Positions 44,830 through 56,885 of a stretch of 64,000 nucleotides of DNA are shown one piece after another. The position numbers and the translations under genes are program-made. Positions within the stretch are counted from its first letter, which is position 1. Every line of letters starts with the position of its first letter. The notes beneath the pieces were generated by a model that had not been told where the DNA came from, ran no database searches, and was given only the letters and a program-made list of their open reading frames with translations. This DNA is from Eustoma russellianum (lineage: Eukaryota; Streptophyta; Magnoliopsida; Gentianales; Gentianaceae). The stretch spans positions 33,421,854 to 33,485,853 of the forward strand of contig AP025042.1 of the NCBI GenBank assembly GCA_036186865.1, read 5' to 3'.

Positions 44830-47500
44830 TGTAGGAGCTGTATAAAACCACTAAAAGGGAGGTTGAATAGTGAGTGAAGAAAAATTGGTTTTTAAACCTT
44901 TTTGTTACCAATTACTCACTTCTGAAAACAGATTCTGGTTTCAGACCCAATTTTCGATTAACGGAATGAACAAGTTATAGACCTCTAAAAGTCGTGAAAT
45001 TTGGTGACAATGCACTATAATATGTTATGAATGTGCCACAAAAATTTCAGATTAAAATTCAAAGTTTAACTCCTTGAAAAATGTTTTCACTCAGACTATG
45101 TCAATCTGCCAGAAATTATTCCTCAAACTGAAAAATTTATTTCTATTTATTGACAACTCTAAATTATTTGAAAATTTTATGTAATGACCCTTAGGATGTA
45201 TAATTTAATGGGCTGAAAAAGTTTTTTCTTTTGTTAATTATGTCAACCACGTTGATGTGCTTAACCTTTGCAAATCTGAAATAAGATTACACTAGTCTAA
45301 GATCTATGAACGTTTGAATGATTTATATTTATCCAAATTCGATGAAACTTATTTCAAATGAAAGCTAAGACCTTTGGCTATGTTTCTGCAAAGTTTGATG
45401 ATTTTGAAATTTTTTTGCTATTTTTACTGTGGCTATGAAAACGATGCTAAAAACAGAAACTGAAAGTAGAAGTGCTGAAAAGTAAGAATACCAAGATTTT
45501 TATATTGGTTCGGTTAAATCAACCTACTCCAATCTTTGAGGACATCTTCCTCGATATTCACTAAACACAAAAACACCTTGACACAAGGGTGACAGGAGTT
45601 ATACACTAACTCCACGCTTTTTACAACGAGCAAAACAAAAACACACAACACAAATACCACCCCCGAACAAATGAAGGTATGATGACACATTAATCAACCT
45701 TGTACAAGAATGAGATGTATATGGGTGGTATAATAAAAGACTATACAGAATTTAGAATTTAAGAATGATAGACTTGAGACTACGAGCAAGAGAAAAGAAT
45801 AGGAGAAGAGGAAAATAGTCTTTCTTGATCTTTCTTGATATGAACTTTGGCTTAGCTTTGTCTTGAACACTTTGCCTCCTTTTATAGGTGTGTGGCTTCC
45901 CCTAGGTGCTGAGTTCTCCTCTTGAAAATTGTATTGAATACCTTGGAAGATTGCCGTATATAACATTGTGACACACCCTTGCTTACTTGGCGAAATATGA
46001 TTGGAGGAACAATATGTCTGCGCCTAGTTGTCACTTCATGATAGACCATCATTTTCCATCTTGGCACTTCATAAACTGAGCTGGATATTCAACCAAAAAT
46101 CTGAAACACATGCTCAAATTCACACAAGTTGATTATCAATCAATCAATATGTGATTGACCTTCAATTTTGGAAGAAATTAGAAGCAAATTGAGGGCATAA
46201 AATCGGCAAAACAAACATGTGCTGAAAACTTCAGCACTTGTTTTGATTTTTAAATCTTTCCATGTGTGTCTTGCCTTTTTCAATGTCACCAATCACATGT
46301 GGCTTATCCTTCACCAATCAAAGTGTCAAACAAGCTCCACTTAGGCTCCAAATGAGGTGTAAATGGCATGTAAACCATCAGCTGCATGTGCTGAAATTTC
46401 TTTTGTAAAATTTATCACATAATGATGCAAAATCTTTACACATATGGTAAATTTCAATCAACACTTAATTTGTTTTTTAAGAATACTCTAATATGTCTTG
46501 GATATGTAAAAAGTGTCTAAATACATGTTACATACACACCAAGAACGTCCCATGTATATAGAAGTGTAGAAAACCGAATTTTCGGCTTTCGTCGATTATA
46601 CGATTTTTCTCCGATTAAGCTCAAACATCTTAGACATGTAATATATGTTATGTCACACATAATATACATAAAATAAAGTATATTTTCAGTTACAATAGCT
46701 GAGGTAACAAACGCCCCATGTGACAAAAATGTTTGAGTTTGAATTTTCAACAAATCAAACCAAATTGTGGGTTATTGATGTGTATAATCATTGTATGACT
46801 CCGAGACTGGTTTTGACATGTGGTGCACGAAAATTCTGAGTGTTTATAGTTTATATAGGCTGGCCATCTTTATATGGTAAGTACGTGACATGTCGATGAT
46901 GGTTCGGTAGTCACCCGATGCGACAATTTTCAGTTTATGGCCTCGTGACATGTGGACATAATTTTGGTAACAATATGACTTGTAATGTATGATACGAGAC
47001 CAATATATACTCACAAATATGATGTGTATATGGTGGTGTGATGTCGACGTATGTTTATGATATGTATGACGTGTCTGTGAAACGTCGGGTTAGAAGTATG
47101 CATTTCGTTGTTAAAAAAATATGAATATGTATAAAATATATATATGTGGCGTGCGTATAGGTGTGAAGAGAAGACTTTCCATTTAAAGTTTGTTGCCAAG
47201 TAGTTCTCTCCAGATATATCTCTATTTAATGAACTAGTTAGTTCAACTTCTTAAGCATTTCATTAAATGAACTAGTTTAGTTCATTTATCATGGCACCTG
47301 AACTTAGTATAAAAGACAACAAATATTTGCCATATGATGTAAGCTTTAACACTTCATGGCACGTTAACAATAATATATATAAGCATATAAAGCATATTTA
47401 TCACATAAGCATGTTAAGTAACAGTTCATTCATGCATTTTAGAAACATGTAACATTTAAATAATGCATTTTCAAATAACTCAAAACCCAGTTTCTCAATA
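44830..47500 (-). mobile_element. Diverged solo LTR of the copia-1 family
   Basis: It starts 'tgtaggagctgta' and ends 'tttctcaata', a mutated form of 'tttctaca'. The flanks are gtagg (44825-44829) and ctagg (47501-47505), a 5-bp duplication with one mismatch. The body is colinear with the copia-1 LTR (poly-A/C-rich start, 'gtgctgaaaacttcagcac' palindrome at about 46219-46237, 'taatgaactagtt' region), but it is clearly older. One recognisable palindrome remains. No internal region. Confidence 0.85.
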
Positions 47501-47505
47501 CTAGG

Positions 47506-48383
47506 CCTCCATCAACGGTATGCTCTAAGCCCATTTCTTTTCGCAATTGTCCTCGGCAAGCTGTCAAAGCGATCTAGAAGGCAGTTTCGTAGTGTATGCT
47601 CTTTGTTGACAATATTGTATTAGTCGTAGAGAGTAGACATATCCTAAGTATGAGACTAGAGCAGTGGAGAGGTGCTCTAGAGAGAAAAAGACTAAGGATT
47701 AGTCGTTCGAAGACTGAGTATCTGCACTACAACTTCAGCGGCATAGTTGACGGTGAGAATAGCTAGCTCACCATCGAAAGTCAAGTGGTACCACAGGTAA
47801 GTAAGTTCAAGTACTTAGGTCATTTGTACAGGATGTGTACATAGATAGTGATATAGCACACCGAGTTCAGACATGCTGGTGTAGATGGAAGGCGGCCTCT
47901 GGGGTACTGTGTGACAAGAATTTTCCAACTAAATTAAATGAAACATTTTATAGGATGGTAGTGTGGCCGACAATGTTATATGAAATAGACTGCTAGGCAT
48001 CAAGAGAACATAGTTGTAGAAGATGGAAGTGGCAGAGATGATGATGCTAAGGTGGATGTGTAGTCATACAATGCTATACCAGATCAGAAATGAGGCATTT
48101 AGAGAAATGTTAGGAGTGACTAGTATAGTAGATAAGTTAAGAGATGGAAGACTGATATGGTTTGGATATGTCAAGAGGAGTCAGACAACGGTGCGTGAGA
48201 GCAGTTGAAAGCCTCATTGTAGAGGGAAAGAGGAGTAAAGGCAGGCCGAAACTGACTTGGGATGAGCGAATTAGGCTTGAGCTACTAGATTTGTACCTCT
48301 CTAAGGACATGGTCCAGATAAGAGTTCATGGAGGCAGAAGATTAAGGCTAACGAGGTTTAAGCAGGATATAGGGGTTCCTTAG
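47506..48383 (+). pseudogene. RTE copy B, RT C-terminal part and tail domain
   Basis: After the LTR: LHQRYALSPFLFAIVLGKLSK (RT motif B region), a decayed FVDNIVLV active-site region near 47610-47640, then KFKYLGH (about 47800), LNETFYRMVVWPTMLYE, EVAEMMMLRWMCSHTM (48023 on), IWFGYVKR and KGRPKLTWDERI (about 48235-48275). Stops and shifts are numerous. It is parallel to copy A. Confidence 0.82.
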
Positions 48384-48716
48384 AGTATATTTAGGGGCTT
48401 AGATACTCTCTACACTTTAGGTTGACTTTACACTTTTTGTTTTTGTCTTTGTCTTTCATTATTTGTGCACGTACATGGTTATGACTATTTTAATATCGAA
48501 AGCATTCTATTTGTATTTACTAAATTCCTTCACTAACACACTAGCACATCATATACCTATTAGTGTGTCATCTATGCAGGTACATATAGAGGCAGGGCTC
48601 TTACAAGAAGCAAAATCTCTATACTTTGGGATGGAGGTATTGTTTGCCTGTCTCTTATCCTTTCCAGACCCTATCGATAGCTTTTACTGCCATTGAAATA
48701 TACTGGGTATGTGTTG

Positions 48717-48990
48717 TTGCTGATTGATATTAATTTTATTTTACATTTTGCGTCATAAGATTGCAAATCCAGTATGCAAGTGTAACTATAAATTTTTTTA
48801 ATCTTTTATGTCATTTAATAGAAAACATGAGTTAATTCCACGAGCCTGTTCTTCAGACCTAAAATAGAAAATAAATGCGATTTTACATTTCTTCACGCAT
48901 AAAATCCCTAATCTTCCATCTTTATTTCATTTTTTTAACCGTAGAACCTCATCAACATGTTCAATTAAATATCTCTAAAGACGTCATCCC
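48717..48990. other. No gene seen
   Basis: 274 bp of AT-rich sequence between the RTE 3' end and the next LTR fragment. It may be gypsy element B LTR continuing after the RTE insertion ('gcataaaatccctaatcttcc'), but I cannot align it securely. Confidence 0.4.
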
Positions 48991-50760
48991 ACGCTAATGA
49001 AAATTATAAAGCAACTGTCTAAGAACTTTGAACGTTTGGGTGACTTATATTTATCCAAATTCGATGAAATTTGTTTTACATTAGAGACCTTTACCCGTGT
49101 CTCTATAAAAATTGATGATTTTTGAAAATCGTTTGCGATTTTTCTCAGTTGTTTTGAAAACTTTGCAAAAACAAAACTGAAAGCTAAAGTGCATAAAAGT
49201 AAGAACACAGATTTTTATACTATTCGGTCAATGTGGCCTACTCCAGTCTTCGAGGACACCTTCCTTGGTATTCACTAATCACCAAAGTCACCTTAGAACA
49301 AGGGTGGCTCACTAACTCCTTTAATGTCCAATCCTTTTATAACAAATCACAATAAACAATCAACAAAATCACCATACCTCACTATTGAAGGTTTGATCAC
49401 ACCTTGATCAATTTTTTACATGTAGGGAATGTGTATGGGTGGTCTATATGAAACCTATACAGAATATGTAATGTATGATTGATAGACGTAAGGATTTGTG
49501 CAATAGAAGAAGATATGAGATGAAGAGAATTCTTGATTTGCACTTGATAGAATGTAGAATATGTATCTTGTCTTGTGTTTGAACATCTTGCTCCCTTTTG
49601 TAGCATAGTGCACACCCCTAGGGCTGAGAAGGGTCTTGAAGAAATGTCTTGAATACCCTTGGAAGAAGTCTTGCAAAGCCTTGTGACATACCTTTGCTTA
49701 TTTGGCGAGATATGATTGGACAAGTGATGTGTCTTTGACTTGTTGTCAGTCTATGATTGAGTCTTCATTAAACCACCTTGGCACATAATATATGACATAG
49801 AAATTACCCAAAAAAAATCTGAAAACAATATGAATTTCAAATATCTTGATTTCCAATCAATCATAAGTGTGATATCTTCTCATTTTTTGGAATGATTTTG
49901 AGCCTTGAAGTCTTGCCACAAACTTGGCCACATAAGTTGAAAACTTCAGCATTTCTTTTTTGATTTTGAAATATTACCTTGTGTGTCTTGATCTCCATCA
50001 ATACTTGCATTCTTTTGCAGATCATTCTCCACCGATCATAGTGCAAGATGAGCTCCACCTAGACTCCAAATCAGCTCAAATCAGCCACCCACCTCAGCAT
50101 GCATGTGCTGAAAATAGTTTTTGAAATTTGAATGATAATATTGTAGTATTCTCATAAACATGGTAAATTTCAATCACTATTTGACTTTGTCTTCTAGAAC
50201 ATTCCAAGATATGTCTTGGATGTGTAAGACATGTCTAGATACATGTCACATATGTAAGAAAAAAGGTCCCCTCATAGATGATGTAGAAAAGTGAATTTTT
50301 GAATTCCGTCAATCGCACGATTTTTCTCCAATTGTTCACGAATCCGTTTAACATGTAAAATGTGATATACACCATATAATATACATAAAAATCTATAATC
50401 TCAACTCCAAAAGGCGTAGAAAATTCGGCCATGAGGTGTAACAATTTTGAATTTGAATTTCAAGAAATTAAGGAAAATGATGGATAAATGATATATGTAA
50501 TTATGGTATAACTTTGGTATTGAATTTGCAATGTGGTGCACGAAATTTTAGGTGCTTGGAGTGTGTATTGGTTGTCCATCTTTGTATGGCAAGTATATGA
50601 CGTGTCAGTGACGGTTCAGTAGTCATTTCATGTGGCGATTTTCGGTTTACGAACTTTTGACTTGTTGATATATGTAATTATGGTATAACTTTGGTATTGA
50701 ATTTGCAATGTGGTGCACGAAATTTTAGGTGCTTGGAGTGTGTATTGGTTGTCCATCTTT
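48991..50760 (-). mobile_element. copia-1 family LTR fragment, both ends lost
   Basis: It is colinear with the middle and end of the 44830-47500 LTR: 'gaacgtttgg-tgacttatatttatccaaattcgatgaaa' near 49029, 'cctactccagtcttcgaggacacc' near 49239, 'gtgctgaaaatag' near 50105, 'tggtgcacgaaatttt' near 50533. It begins inside the LTR and ends where LINE C starts. It contains a 94-bp exact direct repeat (50490-50583 and 50667-50760) next to the LINE. No gene. Confidence 0.75.
50490..50760. repeat. 94-bp exact direct repeat beside LINE C 5' end
   Basis: The segment starting 'gatatatgtaattatgg' and ending 'ggttgtccatcttt' occurs at 50490-50583 and again, base for base, at 50667-50760, offset 177 bp. 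LINE C begins immediately after the second copy. Confidence 0.95.
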
Positions 50761-50826
50761 TTTTCCTGCAACCCGCAGTCCCTGCTCTGTATTATCTCCG
50801 ATTGGATTACTGCAATACTAATCAAT

Positions 50827-52118
50827 ATGGCATCAACGGCCCCGTCGTTCGCTGCCGTCGTTACTGGCGCCTCCTCTGCCGAAAAAAGCAGCATCTCTCC
50901 CAAAACGGTTTCAAGGCACAAAGGTATTCCAATGATCTCTTTTCTCGATTCCGAAATCGATGCACTAGCCGCCCCATTCAAATATTCTTTGGTCGGTACG
51001 TTTTGGTACGGAAGACCACCATTGAAGGTGATCCGAGAAGTATTTGAAAAATTGGGTTTCACCACGATTTGCGCATCACACTTATTGATCAATCTCACAT
51101 CCTTTTAAATTTTCGACAAGAAGCAGATTATCTCAGATGTTTCTATCGTAGATCATGGCATATATCAGGCTATCATATGCGTATAACTAAATGGACAGTC
51201 GATTTTGATCCTATGACTGATGTTCCCATTGTTCCAGTTTGGGTAGCCTTTCCTGGTTTGCCGGTTCATTTGCATTGTCGAGAAGCTTTATTCGAGATAG
51301 TGAAGACGATAGGCTCCCCACTCAAGCTAGATGTTGCGACATCGGATGCACTTCGGCCGTCTGTGGCACGAGTCTGTGTTGAAGTTGATGTATCACAGGA
51401 ACTGCCGCCAAAAATCTACTTGCAGGCAAAGAAACGTCTTATTTTGCAGTCAGTGATCTATGAGGATTTGCCAAAATATTGTACTGCTTGTCGTCGTTTA
51501 GGGCATGATCATGAGACTTGTGAGCCAAGGCTGTCGGCTCCGTCAACTATTCCGCCACCTCCGCCACCGCCTCCGTCTCGCCCGTCCAAACAAAGATGGA
51601 CTCCAATTAAGAAGAATACAGCAGTACCACCTTCTCATGAGCCATCATCCTCCCTGCCACCTCCACCTCCAGAGTCTGATATACCACCAGTGACGGAGCC
51701 TCCATCGACTGCTCCTTCAGTTCCTTCTGTCGCTGAGTTGGATCCACAGGAGGTTGAGGAAGGTCAGCTGCACGACAACTTTTGTGATGCTCTGGATCAC
51801 CAGCTGCCGGAGGCCGTTACCCATACCGATCTTGGTCATTTGTCGGACACGGAACTGCCGACTGAGGTGAATGCCGATGGCCCCCTCATGGTCCCGGATG
51901 AAGTTGCACGTCGCATGCAATTGTTAAACTCGTCCCCTGAGGATGACATATTAATTTCTCGACTGCCTGATCACACGGAGGAGGCCCTATTCGTGCCTGT
52001 TGTCCCACGTCAGAAACGCCGCAGTCGAAAGGAACTGCCACCCCTACCGCCGTCGACAATTCTAACACGCAGCGCATCTCAGATCATTCAGGGAAGTGAC
52101 TCTAACCTTTCTCAATGA
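50827..52118 (+). pseudogene. LINE C ORF1 protein (one frameshift)
   Basis: Start ATG at 50827 (MASTAPSFAAVVTG). A DUF4283-type domain follows: KGIPMISFLDSEIDALAAPF, SLVGTFWYGRPPLKVIREVFEKLGF. A one-base shift near 51060 enters LRITLIDQSHILLNFRQEADYLRCF, MRITKWTVDFDP and VPVWVAFPGLPVHL. A CCHC knuckle CTACRRLGHDHETC lies at about 51480-51521. A Pro-rich region with KQRWTPIKK and an acidic tail end at TGA 52116-52118. The protein is expected to bind its own RNA in the particle. Its stop overlaps the ORF2 start (ATGA). Confidence 0.9.
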
Positions 52119-55100
52119 ATATATTAATTTGGAACATTCAAGGCATGCGTACATCCTTGCCCCGATTACAGCAGTTACTTAGAGATCACCGTATAAATTT
52201 GCTCGCTTTAATTGAACCTAAACATACCACATCACAAGTTCATAGATTTTGTTTGCGTCTTGGTTTTTCCCATTGTTATGCTTCACAATCAGAACATATA
52301 TGGTTTTTTTGGCGGGATAATGAGTTTCATATGCTTGACACACAGGATCAGGAACAAGTGATCCACTTGACTCTTTCTTCAGTCACGCAGCAGCATTCCT
52401 TTGTTCTCTCTTTAGTTTATGCAAAACATACATCCACACAGCGTCAGAACTTGTGGCATGCACTAAGGGACTTCTCCACGGGATTACAGTTGCCATGGTT
52501 GGTTGGTGGAGACTTCAATACATTCCGCACAATTAGGATCATAATGGTCGCTCTACACCTTCTTTATCTGCCTTACAAGATTTTAATGACTGTATTGAGG
52601 CTTGTTTGCTTATGTCCCCACCATATCACGGCACGCGATATACTTGGGCTGAAGGCCGCGGCCTAGGCAGAGTTCGTCGGAGACTAGACTGGACACTTAT
52701 TAATTCTTTGATGCATGATATGTTTGACAATCTGAAACTCACTCACTTGCCGCGAGTCACATCGGATCACACTCCACTATTGATACACTGTCAGGCAAGT
52801 GCCCAACCGATTCGTCGCACTTTTCGGTTTTTAGATGCATGGCTCCAACATCCGGATTTTCATAATTATATGCGGCATGCATGGCTCTCGTATCCAACAA
52901 CAGGTGGCATGCGCGGCTTTTATAACAAATTATTTTCTCTAAAGAAAGATATTCAGCACTGGAATAAGACTATCTTTGGGAATATTTTCAGCAATTTGAA
53001 GGAGGCCGAAAATAATCTGAATATAGCAGAGAATAACTGGGCTGCTAATTCTACGGAGGAAGCGCGAGAGGCTTATTCTCAGGCTAAGGCGCAATACTTG
53101 CTTGCCTCAAAATATGAACTCTTATACTGGAAGCAAAAGGCTCGTGTTAAATGGTTACAAGAAGGGGATGCTAATACCAGTTACTTTCACTCTCTTGTCA
53201 AAGGTAAACGATCACAGTTATGTATTCGTCAACTCCAAGATTCACAAGGAACGTTGTTGACACAACATGAGGCTCTTATGAGGGCGGTAGTAGAATTTTA
53301 TACGAATTTATTTGCCCGAGTGCCTACCAGCAATCATACGGACATATTATCACATATTCCATGGCTAGTCACTGATGCGGATAATTTAATGCTTACACAG
53401 TTGCCATTGGAATCAGAGGTCAAAGCAGCGGTATGGAGTTTAGATCCGCAAAGTGCGGCAGGGCCCGACGGATTTAATGGACACTTTTATCGTTCCTGTT
53501 GGTCGATAATACATTTGGATGTGCTCAAAGCTATGCAGGAATTTTTCATTGGGGTTCCTCAGCCGCCGGTTATGGCTAGTGCATTACTTACTCTCATTCC
53601 AAAAGTGCAGTCACCCTAGACATTTGGTGATTTTCGCCCAATTTGTCTTACCAATTTCATCAGTAAAGTTTGCACTCGTATTATTGCCACTCGTTTGAAT
53701 CAGCTCTTACCAAAATTAATTTCGCCGGAGCAAACGGGATTTCTTGCGGGTACAGATATCTCTACTCAAGTTCTTTTGGCTCGTGAAATGGTGCATGTGT
53801 TGGACAGGGGCGGCCCACAGTTATGTCTGAAACTAGATACGATGAAGGCTTTTGATCGTGTTAGCTGGGACTATCTCCAACTGCTTCTACGTAAGTTTGG
53901 GTTTTCTGACTTATTCATTCGGGTTATCATTAATCATCTAGGTGCTACGAGGATGTCAATATTAATCAATGGACAGCCATCACCATACTTTCGTCCCTTC
54001 AAAGGCGTCAAACAGGGGGATCCCTTATCGCCTTTACTGTTTATATTGTCGTCTGAGGGTTTTAGTCGAGGGTTGAAGGCTTTGGTTAGCACGGGCAGGA
54101 TTCGATCCTTTCGGTTGGGCAGAATTCCTATGGACATTTCGCACTTGGCTTACGCAGATGATTTGCTTATCTTCCTGCAAGGTACTCAAAGGAATCTTCG
54201 CCGCTTCCATGCATTTCTCACTACATATGAAACTGCATCGGGATAAAAAGTTAATTTTGGTAAAAGCAGTTTCATTCCATCATCCAATCTGACGGCAAGA
54301 CAATGTCAAAATATCAAAGGTATCCTAGGTATGCGCCAAACATCTCTGCCTTTTCGCTACCTTGGTTCTTCTCTTCATAAGGGCGTCCCTCGGGCTATGC
54401 ACTGTTCGTCGTTATTATAGCATGTGGATGACCGGTTACAGGGCTGGCATTCTCGCCTCTTATCTTTAGCAGGACGGCTGGTGCTACTACGCTCTGTCAT
54501 TGCGGTGCTCCCGTTACATATTCTGGCAGCAGGCGGCATGCCTAAGTCAGTCAGTCGCATGCTCGAAAGAAAGATGTCAGCGTTCTTTTGGGGTGATAGG
54601 CACCATTGGGTCGCATGGAACACTATTACTACTCCAATTGAAGAAGGTGGATTAGGCTTCGCAGTCTTCGTGAGCTGCAACAGGCATATGCGTGTCGCAT
54701 ATGGTGGCAATATCAGCGCCATGATACATTGTGGAGTAAATATATGCATCTTAAATATGGACGACGGGGAGACTATACTCCCAGGCTACCAGATTCAGCA
54801 GTTTGGAAATCTATCTGTCGCATTCACCCCATCTGTTTTTCTCACTCAACTGGCTTGGGCACATTTCTATCATGGACGACCACGTCTTCCGGGGAGTTTA
54901 CGCTTAAGTCGGCATATGATATATGTCGAACGTCACGCCCAACATTACTTTCGACAGCATTTATTTGGTTTAAACATCATGCTCCCTCCGTTCGACTATT
55001 GTTGTGGCGCTTTTTCCATTCAGCCATGCCTTTTGAAGATTACATAGGAAAATATCAGATGGTGCGTCCTACTCAATGTCCTTTTTGCAAATCACATTCA

Positions 55101-55972
55101 GCTACGGTGGACCATATATTCATTTACTGTTCTCGCATCCGCTATTTCTGGAGTTTTTTTGCTGTTGAATTACACGGTGTACCGCTGACATCTCTGTCTT
55201 TGCGGCAATATTTATTATCTTGGTGGTATCGGTCCAATTCTACATCACTAGCGGGAGTTTTGAAGATTGTCGTTCCTGCAATAATATTATCAAACGTTTG
55301 GCGTCAATATGCACAACTCATCTATGGGGACACAACAATTTTCTCGACAGCGGCTTTGCGTAATTCTATTCATTTTGATATACATGTCTGGACGATGCGA
55401 CTCCAGGGGACTAAGCTAGCACCAGGTCCATTGCCATCTCTCCCCTGGCTCCCTCGGCTTCGTGCTCCTCGTCTTCGGGTTATTCGGTGGCAAACCCCCC
55501 CTTCTGGTCGTCTCAAGTTAAATGTGGATACAGCAGTTGGCCAGCATTATGCTGCAGGTGGAGTATATTGCGTGATCACGATGGTTGTTGCATCCAAGCC
55601 CTCTCTTTTCGTCTACCTCACAGTACACCATTACAGGCTGAGATTCAGGCTACTCTTTTTGGCCTGCTTTATTTCCTTCCCTTATACCGTTCGCTCCTGG
55701 TAGAATCGGATTGCGCTCAAATGATAACATGTCTCTGTAAGCCTCGACAGCCAACAGGAAATTATCATCTCAGGCAGCTTCACAATCTGGTCAGCCAGCA
55801 TCAGCTGGTGCTAATCCATACGTACCGGGAGAATAATATGCTGGCTCATTATCTTGCCCAACATGCAATGATGCATCCTATAACGGGGTTGTATCACCGT
55901 CATACTCTTCCTTCCATGGTCAAGGCTTCCGTGGAACTGGATCTCACATCGGCGTACTTGCGCACTGTCTAA
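52115..55972 (+). pseudogene. LINE C ORF2: endonuclease, RT, zf-RVT, RNase H (broken)
   Basis: ATG at 52115: MNILIWNIQGMRTSLPRLQQ, LIEPKHTT, LPWLVGGDFNTF (endonuclease). After a shift near 52540: TRYTWAEGRGLGRVRRRLDW, TSDHTPLL; RT with DPQSAAGPDGFNGHFY, then TAG at 53617. Then DFRPICLTNF, LISPEQTGFLAGTDI, KAFDRVSWDYLQ, VKQGDPLSPLLFIL and HLAYADDLLIF (YADD at 54151-54162). A TAA follows at 54244. After another shift: LQGWHSRLLSLAGRLVLLRSV, CPFCKSHSATVDHIFIYC zinc region (about 55076-55130), RNase H WQTPPSGRLKLNVDTAVG and, after a last shift, LLVESDCAQMITCL and YRENNMLAHYLAQHA, ending at 55972. Nicks target DNA and copies the RNA in an active element; this copy is dead. Confidence 0.92.
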
Positions 55973-55996
55973 TGGATTGCTGTTATTTTACACCTT

Positions 55997-56024
55997 CTGC
56001 CCGTGTCCTACCAGTCACGGGCAG
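55997..56024 (+). other. 3' UTR hairpin 1
   Basis: Arms CTGCCCGTG (55997-56005) and CACGGGCAG (56016-56024), 10-nt loop. A tenth pair (t55996-a56025) extends the stem. Confidence 0.8.
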
Positions 56025-56209
56025 ACCCGGTACGCATAATGCTCATCTCATACGCTGCTTCTGCATAATTTTTTGGCTTATACATATTAATGTTGTTTCT
56101 ATTACCATGCTCAATGGCTATTGTGGTAACTGTGAGCTCAATTTGGCGTGCGGTTGCAACCCAACCAAACATGTAGTCTTCCATATGGATTGGCACCGTA
56201 CCCTTTTTT

Positions 56210-56237
56210 CTGCCTGCACTACATTTGGTGCAGGCAG
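56210..56237 (+). other. 3' UTR hairpin 2, followed by a B-box-like sequence
   Basis: Arms CTGCCTGCAC (56210-56219) and GTGCAGGCAG (56228-56237), 8-nt loop. Directly after it lies GGTTCGATTCC (about 56242-56252), which matches the pol III B-box consensus. No A box is evident upstream. Confidence 0.8.
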
Positions 56238-56482
56238 GGCCGGTTCGATTCCTTTTCTTTTGAATATCTGGTCTCGCACTCCCATTCTTTCTACACTGAC
56301 GATACTGTTTTATTTGCACCATGTATATCGGGAGACAATCCGTTTATCCATTTCACTTGGGGCTGTGAGCCGTATTGTTGGTGTCCAGGTTTCCTCTCAA
56401 TATCACATCTCTCAGATGACCGACGCTTGTTGTTGCCCTTCTTCGCCTACAGAACACAGGATTTGGCTCGTTACACGTATTT

Positions 56483-56510
56483 CTGCCGGCACTTTATTTT
56501 GTGCCGGCAG
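56483..56510 (+). other. 3' UTR hairpin 3
   Basis: Arms CTGCCGGCAC (56483-56492) and GTGCCGGCAG (56501-56510), 8-nt loop TTTATTTT. Constant outer CTGCC/GGCAG with a changed sixth pair compared with hairpins 1 and 2. Confidence 0.85.
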
Positions 56511-56885
56511 CACAGGTTTGATCTATGCCCAGACTTCTCCGAATTTTCTCTATTCTGGCTTTAAGATTTACTCATCTTCTTCTTCTCTTGATGCGTGGGA
56601 GCGAACATGGATTGCACTTCATCTTTGCGCACTGCGTATGTTCATTGGATGGCCCTCACCTACATATACGGTATATACACCGGATGCCTGCGCTGTTGAT
56701 CATTGGATACATTGGAAACAAACAACTGTTGCAGATTATTTTCACGACATTGACGGGCACTCGCGGACCTTCAGAGATGCTTTTGCTTTTTGCCTTCTTT
56801 TATTATGTTTGTGTAGAGCACGGTTACCTTCTTCTAATTCATTACACAATAGCGAATATCAACAATCCAGGCATATAAATATGTA

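Larger units (their letters stand above)
44466..48716 (+). mobile_element. RTE-type LINE copy B, split by a solo LTR
   Basis: 5'-truncated RTE LINE. It contains the RT start (44466-44829), a solo LTR insertion (44830-47500), the rest of the coding region (47501-48383), and a 3' UTR ending 'gaaatatactgggt' followed by TTG-rich sequence ('tgttgttgctg'), as in many plant RTEs. RT reading resumes across the LTR: FSVEVG before it and LHQ.YALSPFLF after it. It is longer than copy A and shares its 3' end. Confidence 0.85.
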
